DNA of 64,000 nt. It comes from Halomonas denitrificans (GTDB lineage Bacteria; Pseudomonadota; Gammaproteobacteria; Xanthomonadales; Wenzhouxiangellaceae). The DNA is taken from NCBI GenBank assembly GCA_019800895.1, contig JAHVKF010000001.1:620001-684000 (forward strand), read 5' to 3'. Position 1 is the stretch's first letter. Each line of letters opens with the position of its first letter. The notes under the pieces were generated by a model. It did not search any database, was not told the origin of the DNA, and was given only the letters and a program-made list of their open reading frames with translations. Below, one piece after another: positions 24,590 to 36,613 of the stretch. Both the position numbers and the translations under genes were made by a program.

Positions 24590-26221
24590 TCAGCGCTTGA
24601 TGCCGCTGTCGTGCCAGCCGGAGGTGATCGGGTAGCGCCGGTCGCGGCCGAAGGCCTTGCGCGTCACGCGCGGGCCCGGCGCGCCCTGGCGGCGCTTGAA
24701 TTCGGCGTTCAGCACCAGGCCGGCGACCCGGCGGACCATCGCCTCGTCGAGGCCCGTCGCTTCGACGATGTCGGAGATCGGCCGGTCTTCTTCCACGTAG
24801 AGCTCGATCACCCGGTCGAGCTGCGCGTACGGCGGCAGGCTGTGCTCGTCGAGCTGGTCGGGTCGAAGCTCGGCCGACGGCGGCCGGTCGATGACGCCCT
24901 GGGGGATCGCCGGCGACTGCGCGTTGCGCCAGTCGGCCAGGTCGTAGACCATGCCCTTCAGGCAGTCGCGGATCGGGCTGTAGCCGCCGCACATGTCGCC
25001 GTAGAGGGTGCTGTAGCCCACCGCCAGTTCGCTTTTGTTGCTGGTGGCCAGGACGAGGTGGCCGAACTTGTTCGACAGCGCCATCAGCAGCATGCCGCGG
25101 GCCCGGGCCTGGAGGTTCTCCTCGGCGATGTTCTCCGGCCGGTCGGCGAACGCCGCTTCGAGCTGCTGCAGGCTGGTCTGGAAGATCGGTTCGATCGAGA
25201 TCGTGTCGGTCTGCAGGCCGAGCAGGTCGACCTGCTCGGTCGCAAGGATCAGCGACAGTTCGCTGGTGTGGCGCGACGGCATCAGGATGCCGTGGACGTT
25301 CTCGCCGCCCAGGGCATCGGCCGCCAGGGCGGCGCAGACCGCCGAATCGATGCCTCCGGACAGGCCGAGAACCGTCGACCGGAAGCCGTTCTTCAGCACG
25401 TAGTCGGCCAGGCCGCGCTGGAGGACGCGCCAGGTCACGGGGAGGGTATCGGTCTCGCCGGCGGGCCAGTGGCGGTACTCGATCCGGCCCGAGCCGGGGT
25501 CGAAGCCGACGTGCAGGAGATGTTCCTCGCAGAGGCCGGCCGGCGGCGAAAGCTCGCCGTTGCCGTCGATGCACAGCGAGTGACCGTCGAAGACCAGCTC
25601 GTCCTGGCCGCCGACGCAGTTCAGGTACAGCACCGGCAGTCCGGTTTCCGCATGGCGCGCCTTCAGGACCTCGCCGCGATCGATGTACTTGTCGTGGTAG
25701 TACGGCGACGCGTTCGAACTCAAGAGAAGTTGGGCGCCGGCGTCCGCGGCGGCCCGGGCCGCCTCCGGCGCCCAGGTGTCCTCGCAGATCAGCACGCCGA
25801 CCTTCACGCCCTTGACCTCGACGACCAGCGGCGCGTCGCCCTGGACGAAGTAGCGGCGTTCGTCGAACACCGCGTAGTTCGGCAGGTCCCACTTGTCGTA
25901 GGTGCCCAGCACCTCGCCGTCGCGGATCCAGGCCGCGGAATTGAAGCGCTTGTCGCCGTCCGCCCGCGGATAGCCCACGACGACGTCGATGCCGTGGACC
26001 GCCTCGACGATCTGGCGGAAGGTCTCCTCCGTGCGTCGCATGAAGCCGGGGCGCAGCACCAGGTCCTCGGGCGGGTAGCCGGTCAGGGCCAGCTCGGGAA
26101 ACAGGATCAGGTCGGCGCCGAGTTCGTCGCGGGCGCGCTCGATGGACGCCACGATCCGGTCGCGGTTGGCGGTGATGTGGCCGACGAGGAAATCGTCCTG
26201 GGCCAGAGCGATGTTCAGCAT
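24590..26221 (-). CDS. nadE: glutamine-dependent NAD+ synthetase
   Basis: 543 residues, two domains. The N-terminal nitrilase-type glutaminase has FPELALTGYPPEDL (Glu43), a Lys near 110 and the nucleophile in VLICEDTW (Cys). The C-terminal ATP-pyrophosphatase has the P-loop LSGGIDSAVCAALAAD and ends with the usual KRRQGAPGPRVTRKAFGRDR. It makes NAD+ from deamido-NAD+, glutamine and ATP, the last step of the pathway. Single gene; the same-strand sucD gene begins 140 bases upstream-side. Confidence 0.97.
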   Translation of the reverse strand: MLNIALAQDDFLVGHITANRDRIVASIERARDELGADLILFPELALTGYPPEDLVLRPGFMRRTEETFRQIVEAVHGIDVVVGYPRADGDKRFNSAAWIRDGEVLGTYDKWDLPNYAVFDERRYFVQGDAPLVVEVKGVKVGVLICEDTWAPEAARAAADAGAQLLLSSNASPYYHDKYIDRGEVLKARHAETGLPVLYLNCVGGQDELVFDGHSLCIDGNGELSPPAGLCEEHLLHVGFDPGSGRIEYRHWPAGETDTLPVTWRVLQRGLADYVLKNGFRSTVLGLSGGIDSAVCAALAADALGGENVHGILMPSRHTSELSLILATEQVDLLGLQTDTISIEPIFQTSLQQLEAAFADRPENIAEENLQARARGMLLMALSNKFGHLVLATSNKSELAVGYSTLYGDMCGGYSPIRDCLKGMVYDLADWRNAQSPAIPQGVIDRPPSAELRPDQLDEHSLPPYAQLDRVIELYVEEDRPISDIVEATGLDEAMVRRVAGLVLNAEFKRRQGAPGPRVTRKAFGRDRRYPITSGWHDSGIKR

Positions 26222-26360
26222 CGGTGCGGTTCCGCGTTGGACGGACGGTCACCCGCGCCGGCGGCCGGCGCGAGCGGAAACTGAAGCCCGGTGCCTGACC
26301 GGGCGGCGATCGAAGGACGGGCGCCGGCGCAGGGCCCGGGTCGAACCCGGGCCGGCGCGG

Positions 26361-27236
<876 letters not shown>

Positions 27237-27248
27237 TTTCGAATTCCC

Positions 27249-28409
<1,161 letters not shown>

Positions 28410-28582
28410 GACGATTTCCTGTTCGGTTCGGAGAAGATTCGGGTCGAGCGGCCGGTCGAACGGAGGATCGAGCGGCCGGGCCGGACAGCGCATCGCCCGG
28501 CAACCGGCGAAATATAACAAACCCGCCGCCCCGGCGCGGGCCGACGGGCCGTTGCGCGTCGGTCCGGACCGCCTTCGGACGT

Positions 28583-28610
28583 TTGCCGGAACCGGCCGAT
28601 CGGCTATAGT
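28583..28610 (+). promoter_or_regulatory. predicted sigma-70 promoter of pilSR
   Basis: TTGCCG (28583-28588), 16-base spacer, TATAGT (28605-28610), about 57 bases before the pilS start. The start itself is a TTG supported by a GGGAGG ribosome-binding site at 28657-28662. Confidence 0.6.
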
Positions 28611-28667
28611 GGCGACGTTCGCGGGCAGCCCCCGCGAACCGCGTTTCCACGGCCCGGGGAGGCACGT

Positions 28668-30305
28668 TTGAGCGACCTGTTCCAGAAGACCGCTGCCGAT
28701 CGCGACCTGACCCGTCGTTCGCTGAATTACCTCGCCCTGTTCCGGATCGGGCTGGCCGGCGTGATCGTCGCCGTGGCCTTCGGCGGCTTCAACACCGCCG
28801 TCGAAGCCGAATACAAGGTGTTCCTGGCCCGCGCCACGGGCCTGACCTACATCCTGGCCGCCTTCTCCTTCGCCTACTACCAGTGGCGTCCGACCTTCCC
28901 GTTCCAGGAACTGGCCCGCTTTTCGCTGGCCACGGACATCGTCCTGCTGCTGCTGGTGCTGCACTGCTTCGGCGGGCTGGGCAGCGGCCTGGCCATCCTG
29001 CTGATCTTCACCGTCGGCATCGCCGGCCTGCTGCTGCCGATCCGCACGGCGCTGTTCTTCGCCGCACTGATCTCCCTCGGCGTGATCGGCGAGGCCTGGC
29101 TGGCGATGAGCCAGGGGTCCGGCGACGCGCTGGTGCTGCAGGCCGCGATCTACGGCATCGCGTCCTTCGCCACCGCGCTGGGCTGTTCCCTGCTCGGCCG
29201 CTGGGGCCGCGAGTACCAGCTGCTGGCCGAGCGCCGCCGCAACGACCTGGTCGGCCTGGAACAGGTCAACGACCTGATCATCCGCCGCATGCGGTCCGGC
29301 GTGCTGGTGGTCGATGCCGAGCTGAAGGTCCGGCAGATGAACGAATCGGCCTGGTACCTGCTCGGCAATCCGTCGGTCAGCGAGGACCGATTGAACGTGA
29401 TCGCGCCTGCGCTGGTCGACCGCCTGACGCACTGGCGCAAGACCGGCCGCTCGGAAGAGGAAGGGCTGCTGCTCAAGGCCACCCAGGCCGCCGTGGTGCC
29501 CCAGTTCGTGCGGCTGCCCGGGGTGCTCGGCGAGGCAACGCTGATCTTCCTCGAGGACACCTCGGTCGTCGCCCGGCGCGCCCGCGACCTGGCCCAGGCG
29601 TCCCTGGCTCGGCTGTCGGCGTCGATCGCCCACGAGATCCGCAACCCGCTCGGCGCGCTCAGCCACGCCGCGCAGCTGCTCGGCGAATCGCCGGACCTGC
29701 CGAAGCAGGACCTGCGCCTGATCCAGATCATCCGCGACCACACGGCGCGCATGAACGACATCGTCGAGAACGTACTGAAGCTGTCGCGGCGTGAGCGGGC
29801 CCAGATCGAGCAGGTCAACATCACCGACTGGCTGCGATCCCTGGCCGACGAGTTCCGCGACCAGGCCGGACTGCCGCCGAGCCGGGTCCGGGTGGAGGCG
29901 CCGCGCAACGCGATCACCGTGCTGATCGACCCCGGCCAGATGCACCAGGCCGTCTCGAACCTGCTCGAGAACGCGTTGCGCCACGCCGGCAGCGAGAATC
30001 ACGAGCCGACGCTGACGCTGCGACTCAGCCCGATCCGCGGGCACCGGGAGATGGCGCTGGACATCATCGACGACGGGCCCGGCATTCCGCTCGAGAAACG
30101 CAGCCAGATCTTCGAGCCGTTCTTCACCACCCACAAGCAGGGATCGGGACTCGGCCTGTTCCTGGCCCGCCAGCTCTGCGACGCCAACGCCGCACCGCTG
30201 GAGTATGTTCAAATCCCCAATGCGGGGGCCTGTTTCCGTATCCTGCTGAGAAGAACCGGCCAGGACGCGGAGGCGGCCGCCCACCCCAAGCTTGCCAACG
30301 TCTGA
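28668..30305 (+). CDS. pilS: PilS-like sensor histidine kinase
   Basis: 545 residues from a TTG start. Six membrane segments in the first 190 residues (from [16 protein letters not shown] onward), a PAS-like region around 210-320, then HisKA with the phospho-acceptor in [19 protein letters not shown] and an HATPase with IDDGPGIPL and [12 protein letters not shown]. This is the six-segment PilS layout; with PilR it controls type IV pilin transcription through sigma-54. No pilA gene is in the window. pilR follows after 30 bases. Confidence 0.92.
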   Translation: MSDLFQKTAADRDLTRRSLNYLALFRIGLAGVIVAVAFGGFNTAVEAEYKVFLARATGLTYILAAFSFAYYQWRPTFPFQELARFSLATDIVLLLLVLHCFGGLGSGLAILLIFTVGIAGLLLPIRTALFFAALISLGVIGEAWLAMSQGSGDALVLQAAIYGIASFATALGCSLLGRWGREYQLLAERRRNDLVGLEQVNDLIIRRMRSGVLVVDAELKVRQMNESAWYLLGNPSVSEDRLNVIAPALVDRLTHWRKTGRSEEEGLLLKATQAAVVPQFVRLPGVLGEATLIFLEDTSVVARRARDLAQASLARLSASIAHEIRNPLGALSHAAQLLGESPDLPKQDLRLIQIIRDHTARMNDIVENVLKLSRRERAQIEQVNITDWLRSLADEFRDQAGLPPSRVRVEAPRNAITVLIDPGQMHQAVSNLLENALRHAGSENHEPTLTLRLSPIRGHREMALDIIDDGPGIPLEKRSQIFEPFFTTHKQGSGLGLFLARQLCDANAAPLEYVQIPNAGACFRILLRRTGQDAEAAAHPKLANV

Positions 30306-30335
30306 TCCGCGCCCAAACGAGAGATCGGTATCGCC

Positions 30336-31790
30336 ATGAGCCAACCCCGTGCACTGGTCGTCGACGACGAGCCGGACCTTCGTGAATTGCTGGACCTGAC
30401 CCTGACCCGCATGGGCGTCGAGGTCGAGACGGCCGAAGACCTGTCCGACGCCCGTCGCAAGCTCGGCGCCGGCGAGTTCGACTTCTGCCTGACCGACATG
30501 CGCCTGCCCGACGGCAACGGCCTGAGCCTGGTCAAGGAGATCAACCGCGATCGGCCGAACCTGCCGGTGGCCATGATCACCGCCTACGGCAAGGTCGAGG
30601 ACGCGGTGACCGCGCTGAAGTACGGCGCCTTCGACTTCGTGTCCAAGCCCGTCGATCTCGAGGCCCTGCGCAACCTGGTCCGGACCGCGATCAAGCTCCG
30701 CCAGGACGACGCCGAGAAGTCCGCGCCCGCCGACGACGAAGCGGCCGCAACGCCGAAGAAGAAGGAAGCCGACGCGTCGGCGGACAAGGCGCCGGACGTG
30801 GATCGAAAGGCACCGGCCGCGGACTCGGACCAGCAGGCGGCGATCCTCGATCGCATGATCGGACGCTCCGAGAGCATCAAGCGGGTGCGCCAGACCATCG
30901 TCAAGCTCGCACGCAGCCAGGCGCCGGTGATGATCAGCGGCGAATCGGGCACGGGCAAGGAACTGGCCGCGCGCCTGATCCACGACCTCAGCCCGCGCTC
31001 CGAGGAGCCCTTCGTCGCGGTCAATTGCGGGGCGATTCCGTCGGAATTGATGGAAAGCGAGTTCTTCGGTCACAAGAAGGGCAGCTTCACCGGGGCCGAC
31101 AGCGACAAGGACGGCCTGTTCGTCGCGGCCAACGGCGGCACCCTGTTTCTCGACGAGGTCGCCGACCTGCCGCTGAACATGCAGGTCAAGTTGCTCCGCG
31201 TGATCCAGGAAAAGCGCGTGCGGCCGATCGGCGGAAAGGAAGAATTGCCGATCGACGTTCGCCTGCTCTCGGCATCGCACAAGGCGCTCAAGCCGCTGGT
31301 CGAGTCCGGCGACTTCCGCAGCGACCTCTATTTCCGCCTGAACGTCATCGAACTGGCACTGCCGGCGCTCGAACAGCGCAGCTCCGACATTCCCCTGCTG
31401 ATCGAACACTTCCTCGAGGTCATCGCCGAACAGTGGGGCGACCCTCCGAAGACCCTGTCCGGGGAGGCGCTCGACGACCTGTGCAAGCACTCCTATTCGG
31501 GCAACGTGCGCGAGCTGTTCAACATCCTGCAGCGCGCGGTCACCCTGTGCGAGGGCGACGAGATCCAGGTCGACGACCTGCAGCTGGAGCGGGCTCGCCT
31601 CGACACCGGCGACGACCTGCCGACCGATCCGGGCGACCGCAGCCTCGACGACTACATGGAAAACATCGAGAAGCGGATTCTCGAGAACGCCCTGAAGGAC
31701 GCGCGCTACAACAAGACCGAGGCGGCGCGGCGGCTGGGCATCACCTTCCGCTCGCTGCGCTACAAGCTCGACAAGTACGGCATCGACTGA
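30336..31790 (+). CDS. pilR: PilR-like sigma-54-dependent response regulator
   Basis: 484 residues. Receiver domain with the acidic pocket (VVDDE) and phospho-acceptor Asp54 in [10 protein letters not shown]; a charged, Ala/Lys-rich linker of about 45 residues (125-170) follows; then an AAA+ domain with Walker A GESGTGKE and a GSFTGA sigma-54 contact loop (a variant of GAFTGA); and a Fis-type helix-turn-helix at the C-terminus ([20 protein letters not shown]). Activates RNA polymerase-sigma-54 promoters. Confidence 0.94.
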   Translation: MSQPRALVVDDEPDLRELLDLTLTRMGVEVETAEDLSDARRKLGAGEFDFCLTDMRLPDGNGLSLVKEINRDRPNLPVAMITAYGKVEDAVTALKYGAFDFVSKPVDLEALRNLVRTAIKLRQDDAEKSAPADDEAAATPKKKEADASADKAPDVDRKAPAADSDQQAAILDRMIGRSESIKRVRQTIVKLARSQAPVMISGESGTGKELAARLIHDLSPRSEEPFVAVNCGAIPSELMESEFFGHKKGSFTGADSDKDGLFVAANGGTLFLDEVADLPLNMQVKLLRVIQEKRVRPIGGKEELPIDVRLLSASHKALKPLVESGDFRSDLYFRLNVIELALPALEQRSSDIPLLIEHFLEVIAEQWGDPPKTLSGEALDDLCKHSYSGNVRELFNILQRAVTLCEGDEIQVDDLQLERARLDTGDDLPTDPGDRSLDDYMENIEKRILENALKDARYNKTEAARRLGITFRSLRYKLDKYGID

Positions 31791-31838
31791 ACGCCCGCGC
31801 AGCGGCGCCGCCGTCTGCAGACCCTTCCCCGGAAACGA

Positions 31839-31875
31839 GAACGCCGCCCGGTCGAAACCGCGCGGCGTTCTTTCG
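31839..31875. terminator. predicted bidirectional terminator
   Basis: GAACGCCGC (31839-31847) pairs perfectly with GCGGCGTTC (31862-31870), followed by TTTC. It sits between the convergent ends of pilR and the DUF11-type gene. Confidence 0.75.
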
Positions 31876-31919
31876 TGGCGTCATCCGTCCGGCGTGGGCG
31901 GGGCAGGACTCGCCGGACG

Positions 31920-34001
31920 TCAGCTGGCGGAAATCGAGGTCGTCTCCGTCGCGCTGTCGTCGCCCGTATTGATCCGGGTCTCGTTGCTGCCGGTCACGGT
32001 CGCGGTTCCGGAGATGGCGTTCGCCGCCGGCGTGGCGCCGCTACCGACCGCGATCTCGACGGTCAGTGCCGCGTCGATCGCGTTGCCGGCCTCGAGGGAC
32101 GGGATCGTCCACACGCCGTTCGAGTAGCTGCCGAGGAAGTTCGAGCTGACGTTGGCGACGCTGACGTTCGCCGGCAGAACGGTGGCCAGATCGACGGTCA
32201 CGTTCGACCCGTCCGACGGTCCGACGTTGCTGGCCTGGAAGATGTAGACCAGGGTTTCGCCGGGCGCGACCGGATCGGCCGACTCACCCGAGGTGATCAC
32301 GAGATCGATCTCGCGATCCACGGTGGTCGTGACCGAAGCGGCCTCCGACGGGTCTGCGAGCACCTGGCTGGGATCGATCGACAGGTTGCCGAGGCCGGCG
32401 GCGACCACGTCGAGCGCGGCGGTCGAGGCATCGACCAGGTAGACCACGTCCACGGTTTCGGCCTGGCCCGCCGGCAGCAGGGCCAGCGACCAGCTCCAGG
32501 TGTCCGGTGCGGTCTGGACGATCGAACCGGCCGAGGCCACGATCGATTCGATCGTGGTGCCCGCCGGCGGCAGCGCGATGACCAGGTCGGCGCCGATGTT
32601 CTCGCCGTCGAAGGTGGCGTTCTCGTTGGTCAGGGTGAAGGTGTGCAGCAGGTTGCCCGGACCCGGGGCCGAACTGCCGGCGATGACCGTGGCCGGGGCG
32701 ACGGCATCGATGGTCAGGGCAACGGTCTCGGGACCGGTCACGTCGAGGCAGCGGATCGGGTCGGAATCGGCGGCGATGGACACGTCGACGCCGGCATCCA
32801 CCGGCGTCGCGGACTGGATGCCGAAGCAGAAGTTCTGCATGCCCGGCTCGTAGGAGTTGACCGTCATCGTTCCGGTCAGCTCGACCGGCAGCCCCGCCAC
32901 GACGGGGGTCCAGGTGCCGCTGACCGGGTCGTAGTCGGCGTCCGGGATATCGAACACGATGTCGCCCGACTGGGGCAGCATCACGACGAATCGGATTTCG
33001 TTGTTGAGGTCCGACGGTCCGCGAGCCGGGTCCACGGCCAGCGAGAAGTCGACGTCCTCCGGGCCGTTCGTGAGGTCGACCACGGCGGCCGGAATGGAGA
33101 CGGCGTCGACCACCAGCTCCGCTTCGCGCACGACCTCCAGGTCCACGCTGTCGGTGTTGTTGCCGAGGTTGACGTCGGACACCGACGGCGCATCGATCAC
33201 CGCGTCGGACACGGCCAGCGCGCCGAGCGGTGCATTCGAGGCGGCCAAGTAGGCCAGCTCCATCTGGACCTGCGAATCGGCGGGCAGGTTGCCGATCGTC
33301 CAGGTGCCGCTGCAGTTGGCGTCGAAACTGAAGCCGTTGCCGCCGGACACCACGGTCGGGCACGGAATGCTCCCGTCACCGGGCACCAGCACGTCGACGT
33401 CGACGAACACCGAGTCCGCGTCGAGCTGGCCGGTGTTGCTGGCCGTCAGCACCATGGAGCGCGACGCCCCGCCGCCGACGATCTCCAGCGTCTCGCCGGC
33501 CGGCGCCGTTTCCCAGACCACGCCGAGATCGGCCACGATCGGCTCGAAGCCGGCGCCGAACACCGGCGTTCCGCCCGGTGCACAGACCAGGTTCGCGCAC
33601 TCGCCGCCGGAGCAATTGGCGACCCGCGATGCGCTGGTCACGACCTCGAGCACGGCCGGGTCGCCCTGGATTGCTGCCAGCAGCTGGTTGATGGTGCCGT
33701 CGGATTCGATCACGTACTCGCCGAGCACGTCGCCGTCGTAGCTGTCGAGCGCGAACACGAAGTCGCCCGGCTGCGGAACCGGGAGCGTGACCTGCGGCCC
33801 GGCGGGGTTGATCACGCAGCGCAGATCGTCCCAGTTGGTCCGCACTTCCAGCCGCCGTGCAGCGGGCTGGTAGCTGATCTCGGCGATGTCGCTGTCGATC
33901 GAGAGCGGCGGCTGGCCGTCGATGCTCACCTGCACCTGGGCGACAGCCTGTCCGGCCAGCAGACCGGCCAGCGCGACACCGTGGAGAATAAATCGATTCA
34001 T
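31920..34001 (-). CDS. secreted DUF11-type repeat protein
   Basis: 693 residues from ATG 34001, which gives a signal peptide (GVALAGLLAGQAVAQ). The body is a series of Ig-like DUF11 repeats with the recurring pattern VTLT.SN.G.sdA..V.V.d.LP, seen as SNVGPSDGSNVTVDLATVLP and TNENATFDGENIGADLVIAL. Two Cys-containing stretches occur near 150-180 (VVTSASRVANCSGGECANLV). No C-terminal sorting tail is clear. Probably cell-surface or extracellular; the AT-rich stretch upstream (34002-34080) likely holds its promoter. Confidence 0.8.
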   Translation of the reverse strand: MNRFILHGVALAGLLAGQAVAQVQVSIDGQPPLSIDSDIAEISYQPAARRLEVRTNWDDLRCVINPAGPQVTLPVPQPGDFVFALDSYDGDVLGEYVIESDGTINQLLAAIQGDPAVLEVVTSASRVANCSGGECANLVCAPGGTPVFGAGFEPIVADLGVVWETAPAGETLEIVGGGASRSMVLTASNTGQLDADSVFVDVDVLVPGDGSIPCPTVVSGGNGFSFDANCSGTWTIGNLPADSQVQMELAYLAASNAPLGALAVSDAVIDAPSVSDVNLGNNTDSVDLEVVREAELVVDAVSIPAAVVDLTNGPEDVDFSLAVDPARGPSDLNNEIRFVVMLPQSGDIVFDIPDADYDPVSGTWTPVVAGLPVELTGTMTVNSYEPGMQNFCFGIQSATPVDAGVDVSIAADSDPIRCLDVTGPETVALTIDAVAPATVIAGSSAPGPGNLLHTFTLTNENATFDGENIGADLVIALPPAGTTIESIVASAGSIVQTAPDTWSWSLALLPAGQAETVDVVYLVDASTAALDVVAAGLGNLSIDPSQVLADPSEAASVTTTVDREIDLVITSGESADPVAPGETLVYIFQASNVGPSDGSNVTVDLATVLPANVSVANVSSNFLGSYSNGVWTIPSLEAGNAIDAALTVEIAVGSGATPAANAISGTATVTGSNETRINTGDDSATETTSISAS

Positions 34002-34271
34002 AAATTCAGTTCGCCAAATGTAATCAAGGGGTTGCATAACGGGTGCTATTATCTCACACACGCCTGTTAAAACCTCATTCAGGCACCGCGAAATCCCGGC
34101 CCGCGAGCCGGCCGCATTCTGCGCTGATCGTCACGCTTCACTCGCCTCGTTTCGAGATCGGCCACACATTTCGGGAGCCCTCGCGACACGTTCCGGGTTC
34201 CCGCACCCTCGTTATCCTATGATGGACACTCGAATCCCCCATTTGGTTCCCGGACCGGATTGCGACGAAAA

Positions 34272-35591
34272 ATGAACGCACAGGCCGCCTTCGACTCCCC
34301 GACAACGAGCGCGGGGCCCGACTTCAACGCAGTCGACGCCGCGACGCTCGACGCGGCCCTGCTGATCGACGCCTATCGTTCGGTGCGATCCGCAACCGAG
34401 CGGCTGATCGCCGACCTGGGGCCCGAGGACCAGAACCTCCAGCCCATGGCGCAGGCCAGCCCGATCAAGTGGCATCGGGCGCACACCACCTGGTTCTTCG
34501 AGACCTTCCTGCTCGAACGGGAGCTCGACGACTGGAAGCCGCAGCACCCGGCCTACGGCGAGCTGTTCAACAGCTACTACAACGGCATCGGGCGCCAGCA
34601 TCCGCGGGCCCGGCGACACCTGATCGCTCGACCCGACCAGGCCGAGGTCACCGCCTACCGGGACCGGGTCGACGATGCGATGGTCGACTGGCTGCAAGGC
34701 CTCGACGAGAAGGGCATCGAACGGGTCGCCGGCCGGGTGATTCTCGGCCTGAACCACGAGCAGCAGCACCAGGAACTGATCCTCACGGACTACAAGGCCT
34801 CGATGCCGGACAATCCGCTGGCGCGCACGCTGGGCCAGCACCCCGATCCGGTCCGGGCCGGCCGGGTCGCCGACGCGGGCTGGCGGTCCTTCGACGCCGG
34901 CGAAACCGAGATCGGACACGCCGGCCCCGGGTTCGCCTTCGACAACGAGACCCCGCGTCACCGCGCCCTGCTCCATCGACCGTTCGCCCTGGCCACCCGG
35001 ACCGTGACCTGCGGCGAATGGGCCGAGTTCATCGCCGACGGCGGGTATCGGCAGCCCCTGCTCTGGCTGGCCGACGGCTGGGCCTGGCTGCAGGAGAACG
35101 ACGTACGGGCGCCGCTGTACTGGCACGACGACGGCACGCTGGAAACGCTGGCCGGACGGCGCGAGCGCCGGGCCGACGACCCGGTGACCCACATCGGCTT
35201 CTACGAGGCGATGGCCTACGCCGAATGGGCGGGCGCCCGGCTGCCGACGGAGGCCGAGTGGGAGCACGCCGCACGCGAAGCGCCCATTGCCGGGCACTTC
35301 GCGGACGCTGGCCGCTACCACCCGGAACCCGCGGGCGACGACGGCGCGCTCTGCCGGCTGTTCGGGTCGGTCTGGGAGTGGACCCAGTCGGCCTACCTGC
35401 CCTATCCGGGGTTCGAGCCCGCGCCGGGCGCGGTCGGCGAGTACAACGGCAAGTTCATGGCCAACCAGATGGTGCTGCGCGGCGGCAGCTGCGCCACGCC
35501 GCCGGGCCACGTCCGTCCCAGCTACCGGAATTTCTTCTATCCTGTCGACCGTTGGCAATTCACCGGTCTGCGACTGGCCCGGAGCGAATAA
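34272..35591 (+). CDS. egtB: EgtB-type sulfoxide synthase (ergothioneine biosynthesis)
   Basis: 439 residues from ATG 34272. N-terminal DinB-like part with KWHRAHTTWFFETFLLE and the iron-binding NHEQQHQEL; C-terminal formylglycine-generating-type domain with GGYRQPLLWLADGW, RLPTEAEWEHAARE, FGSVWEWTQS and the ending GGSCATPPGHVRPSYRNFFY. EgtB joins cysteine or gamma-glutamylcysteine to hercynine using iron and oxygen. Overlaps egtD by one base (TAATG). Confidence 0.93.
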   Translation: MNAQAAFDSPTTSAGPDFNAVDAATLDAALLIDAYRSVRSATERLIADLGPEDQNLQPMAQASPIKWHRAHTTWFFETFLLERELDDWKPQHPAYGELFNSYYNGIGRQHPRARRHLIARPDQAEVTAYRDRVDDAMVDWLQGLDEKGIERVAGRVILGLNHEQQHQELILTDYKASMPDNPLARTLGQHPDPVRAGRVADAGWRSFDAGETEIGHAGPGFAFDNETPRHRALLHRPFALATRTVTCGEWAEFIADGGYRQPLLWLADGWAWLQENDVRAPLYWHDDGTLETLAGRRERRADDPVTHIGFYEAMAYAEWAGARLPTEAEWEHAAREAPIAGHFADAGRYHPEPAGDDGALCRLFGSVWEWTQSAYLPYPGFEPAPGAVGEYNGKFMANQMVLRGGSCATPPGHVRPSYRNFFYPVDRWQFTGLRLARSE

Positions 35592-36538
35592 TGGATTCCG
35601 AACACCCGAGCGCGGCGTTCCTGCGGGACGCCGTCGACGGACTGGGCCGCCCCCAGCCCGAGCTGCCCTGCAAGTACCTCTACGACGAGCGCGGATCGGC
35701 GCTGTTCGAAGCGATCTGCAGGACCCGGGACTACTACGTCACCCGGGCCGATCTCGCTCTCCACGAAGCACACCTCCAGGACATCGTCGACCGGATCGGC
35801 CCCGAAGCGCACATCGTCGAGTTCGGATCGGGCGCCGGCATCAAGATCCGCAGCATCCTCGAGGGCTGCGATCGGCCCCGGGCCTACACACCGATCGAGA
35901 TCTCCGGCGAAGCGCTGGACGCGTCGGTCGAGGAACTGACCCGCCGCTTCCCGAACATCGAGATCCTCCCGCTGCAGGCCGACTACACCCAGCCGGTCCC
36001 GGACGAGGTGCTTCAGCTCGACCCTCCGGCCCGACGCCGCGTGGTCTACTTTCCCGGATCGACGATCAGCAACTTCACCCACGCCGAGGCGGTCGACTTT
36101 CTGGTGAGGATGCGACGCATCGCCGGTGCCGGCGGCGGCGTGCTGATCGGCGTCGACCTGGTCAAGGACGCCTCGACGCTGCGCGCAGCCTACGACGACG
36201 CCGACGGCGTGACCGCGGCGTTCAATCGCAACCTGCTGGTCCGCCTGCGCGACGAACTCGGCGCCGATCTCGACCCGGATGCCTTCGAGCACGAAGCTCG
36301 CTGGAACGACGGCGAGGAACGGATCGAGATGCACCTCGTCGCACGCCGCGACACGGCGATCGAGCTCGCCGGCCAGCGCTTCGACTTCGCCGCCGGCCAG
36401 TCGATCCACACGGAGAACAGCCACAAGTACTCGATCGAGAGCTTTCGGGCGCTGGCCGCGAAGGCGGGCCTCGCGTCGATCCGGACCTGGACCGACCCCG
36501 AGGGCCTGTTCAGCATGCATTACCTCGAGAGCGCCTGA
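35591..36538 (+). CDS. egtD: L-histidine N-alpha-methyltransferase EgtD
   Basis: 315 residues. Motifs: PCKYLYDERGSALFEAICRT, YYVTRADLALHE, the SAM site IVEFGSGAGIK, and the signature FPGSTISNF and NSHKYSIESF. Trimethylates histidine to hercynine, the first ergothioneine step. Together with egtB this is the minimal two-gene pathway core; no egtA, egtC or egtE lies alongside, so the final C-S lyase must be elsewhere if the pathway is complete. Confidence 0.95.
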   Translation: MDSEHPSAAFLRDAVDGLGRPQPELPCKYLYDERGSALFEAICRTRDYYVTRADLALHEAHLQDIVDRIGPEAHIVEFGSGAGIKIRSILEGCDRPRAYTPIEISGEALDASVEELTRRFPNIEILPLQADYTQPVPDEVLQLDPPARRRVVYFPGSTISNFTHAEAVDFLVRMRRIAGAGGGVLIGVDLVKDASTLRAAYDDADGVTAAFNRNLLVRLRDELGADLDPDAFEHEARWNDGEERIEMHLVARRDTAIELAGQRFDFAAGQSIHTENSHKYSIESFRALAAKAGLASIRTWTDPEGLFSMHYLESA

Positions 36539-36613
36539 CCGCCGGCGCGGTGGCCGGGCTGCAGTTGGCGGACCGAGCCGCCGGCTGTCGGCGCGGCTCG
36601 TCGGTGCCCTGCG

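Noticed and set aside
31875-34070. Long plus-strand open frame
   Set aside because: Antisense to the DUF11-type gene, which has a signal peptide and repeat motifs; the plus-strand product is His/Arg/Gly low complexity.
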